62,241 nt of DNA, taken from assembly GCF_003731635.1 (NCBI RefSeq), contig NZ_RCUA01000011.1, forward strand, positions 1 to 62,241. The letters are read 5' to 3'. The stretch is from Marisediminitalea oceani (GTDB lineage Bacteria > Pseudomonadota > Gammaproteobacteria > Enterobacterales > Alteromonadaceae). A program made the translations under genes and the position numbers. Positions 61,115 through 62,241 of the stretch are shown piece after piece. How positions within the stretch are numbered: position 1 is the stretch's first letter; each line of letters begins with the position of its first letter. Under the pieces are notes generated by a model that did not search any database, was not told the origin of the DNA, and worked only from the letters and a program-made list of their open reading frames with translations.

Positions 61115-61714
61115 TTAATTTTCACAGCGGTGTTCAGTAATACTAAACTCAAAAATTTCGCCACCTTCTTCTTTAACTACCAACTGCTCGCCATCCAGCG
61201 CAAAACTGAAATCACGCATCCAGTTTAACCTCGCCACCTCATTTAACTGATAGCGCCCCAGAGGCTCAGGGCATTTCATATAAAAATAGTGATAGGCTTT
61301 CCCCATAGCGCCGGGATCAAAGCTATAGACATACACAGTATCATTACCAAATGTTTGTTCACGGTGAATATAATCAGCCGGAGAACTGAGCACTCCGCCA
61401 AATATAATGCCCAGTAGCAACATTGGGATCTGCACTGCCACTAATAACCAGGTTGAAATAACAAAAGCAGCTCGTAAAACGCCGTGCCTGATGGTGTTCT
61501 GCATAATCTGATATTTGAAGGCCATTAAATAGCCCGCTAATAAAACCATGCCTAGTTTGATAAAGATCAGATAGTCTCTTAGCGCATCCATCAGGGTAGG
61601 TGATTGCCAGTTTAAGCCCCAAAGCGTTGCGCCATGCATGCTTTCAATAAAAGGCAGATAAAGACAAACGATAATAAGAATAATGAGTCTGGGAGACGCT
61701 TCCGTGTGTGGCAA
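61115..61714 (-). CDS. Hypothetical membrane protein between two tRNA-Ser loci
   Basis: A 199-residue protein with three or four hydrophobic helices (about 8-28, 47-68, 80-108) and a soluble C-terminal half (FGNDTVYVYSFD, then DFSFALDGEQLVV). I do not recognise the family. The start is a TTG with AAAGGA nine bases upstream; the first internal ATG (residue 26) would remove the first helix. It is transcribed towards the tRNA repeat array. Confidence 0.7.
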   Translation of the reverse strand: MPHTEASPRLIILIIVCLYLPFIESMHGATLWGLNWQSPTLMDALRDYLIFIKLGMVLLAGYLMAFKYQIMQNTIRHGVLRAAFVISTWLLVAVQIPMLLLGIIFGGVLSSPADYIHREQTFGNDTVYVYSFDPGAMGKAYHYFYMKCPEPLGRYQLNEVARLNWMRDFSFALDGEQLVVKEEGGEIFEFSITEHRCEN

Positions 61715-61942
61715 TACAAATGATCCTTTGGGTTTAGCATCAAGCAGAAGTACTTATAAAGTTTATACGCTCGTAAGAGTTATGGTTCAAGCGCTCACTT
61801 ACCAAAGGTGCAATTTGTATAACCGGTTAGAGGAAGCGAACGATAAAATAGCTTGCGAAGTCAAAATTACCGACAAAACATACAAAAATTCACCGTCAGT
61901 GGCGCTTTTCTAAGCAAATGGTTTAGTTAGCTAAAGTTTCCC

Positions 61943-61970
61943 TTTACAGACACAAAAATATCATTATGAT
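61943..61970 (+). promoter_or_regulatory. Promoter of the second tRNA-Ser gene
   Basis: TTTACA (61943-61948), 16 bases, then TATGAT (61965-61970), 13 bases before the tRNA. Sequence around it, ending GCATCACTTCA, is duplicated from the first locus. Confidence 0.78.
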
Positions 61971-61983
61971 ACGCATCACTTCA

Positions 61984-62075
61984 GGAGAGTTGGCAGAGTC
62001 CGGTTGAATGCACCTGACTTGAAATCAGGCGAAGGGTCAAACCTTCCGGGGGTTCGAATCCCTCACTCTCCGCCA
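61984..62075 (+). tRNA. tRNA-Ser (anticodon UGA), copy 2
   Basis: Identical over its 92 bases to the copy at 60575-60666, including encoded CCA. The 1,409-base offset between the two copies defines the duplicated locus. Confidence 0.97.
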
Positions 62076-62241
62076 TATTTGAGAAACCCGCACACATTGC
62101 GGGTTTTTTATTGCCTGAAACAAAAAGCTAAGCTAAACGTGAGGGTGAGAACCCCCGGCAGGGGTTTGACAAATCGACAGGACAGTCGATTTGCACAGCC
62201 TTCAGGCTGCCCTTAATTTATTAAGGGTGAGCGCCATGGAC
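62056..62241 (+). repeat. Third tRNA-derived repeat unit (truncated by window edge)
   Basis: After the tRNA 3' end come a terminator (ACCCGCA / TTGCGGGT, T6 at 62104-62109) and the same five-hairpin block, from GTGAGGG at 62139 to the window end in the last hairpin. The spacer between terminator and block differs from the first locus, while the block is nearly identical (AGGACA for AGGATA). Confidence 0.9.

Overview
The window is ordinary gammaproteobacterial chromosome, about 62 kb, and most likely comes from a marine member of the Alteromonadaceae (Alteromonas, Salinimonas or Aestuariibacter type). The grounds are protein character, a mid-range base composition and gene order. Several blocks keep the order known from Escherichia coli: purM-purN, hda, arsC, bepA, perM, bcp-gcvR and dapA-bamC-purC; yfaE-nrdB-nrdA, ubiG and gyrA-serC-aroA-cmk-rpsA-ihfB-lapA-lapB-pyrF; lrp-ftsK-lolA-rarA-serS; and the tus genes next to a YccA homologue. 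No insertion sequence, prophage, CRISPR array or rRNA gene is visible.

Region by region. 1-360: tail of an unknown gene and a small membrane protein. 388-5104 (minus): a four-gene operon for a closed glucosylglycerate cycle (D-glycerate 3-kinase, a HAD sugar-phosphoglycerate phosphatase, glucosyl-3-phosphoglycerate synthase, and a GH13 phosphorylase that returns glucose-1-phosphate and glycerate). 5263-6985: cmoB and cmoA for wobble-uridine modification. 7159-8799: an orphan LuxR-type response regulator and adenosine deaminase. 8880-11303: fadE with a FadR-type operator. 11501-23002: a DUF3108 protein, purN-purM, a DUF2066 protein, hda, a zinc-protease-like lipoprotein, a DUF2069 protein, wrbA, arsC, a TlpA-like protein, bepA and perM. 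23003-24517: an AT-rich, gene-poor insert carrying one PEP-CTERM protein. 24518-29491: a dienelactone hydrolase, bcp, gcvR, dapA, bamC and purC. 29671-32186: an EamA exporter and a solitary flagellin with a sigma-28 promoter, broken by a frameshift. 32190-37130: ribonucleotide reductase genes with tandem NrdR boxes, then ubiG. 37421-47870: the gyrA to pyrF block. 48049-51928: a DUF2306 protein, a membrane AraC regulator, alanine dehydrogenase and Lrp, with two copies of a GGGGTCAGAGT palindrome. 52060-60332: ftsK, lolA, rarA, crcB, serS, tusEBCD and a YccA homologue.

The last 1.7 kb is the most unusual part. Two tRNA-Ser(UGA) genes with near-identical promoters flank a small unknown membrane-protein gene. 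The first is followed by exact 196-bp tandem repeats. Each repeat starts with the last 20 bases of the tRNA, carries a Rho-independent terminator, and then a block of five hairpins that an outer 9-bp stem can close, with the 3' strand of that stem lying inside the next tRNA-derived CCA-ending segment. A further copy follows the second tRNA and runs off the window. The arrangement resembles the tyrT/rtT repeat locus of E. coli, but on a serine tRNA and with unrelated sequence.

All calls come from reading the sequence. Functions rest on recognised family motifs and gene order; no database search was run.
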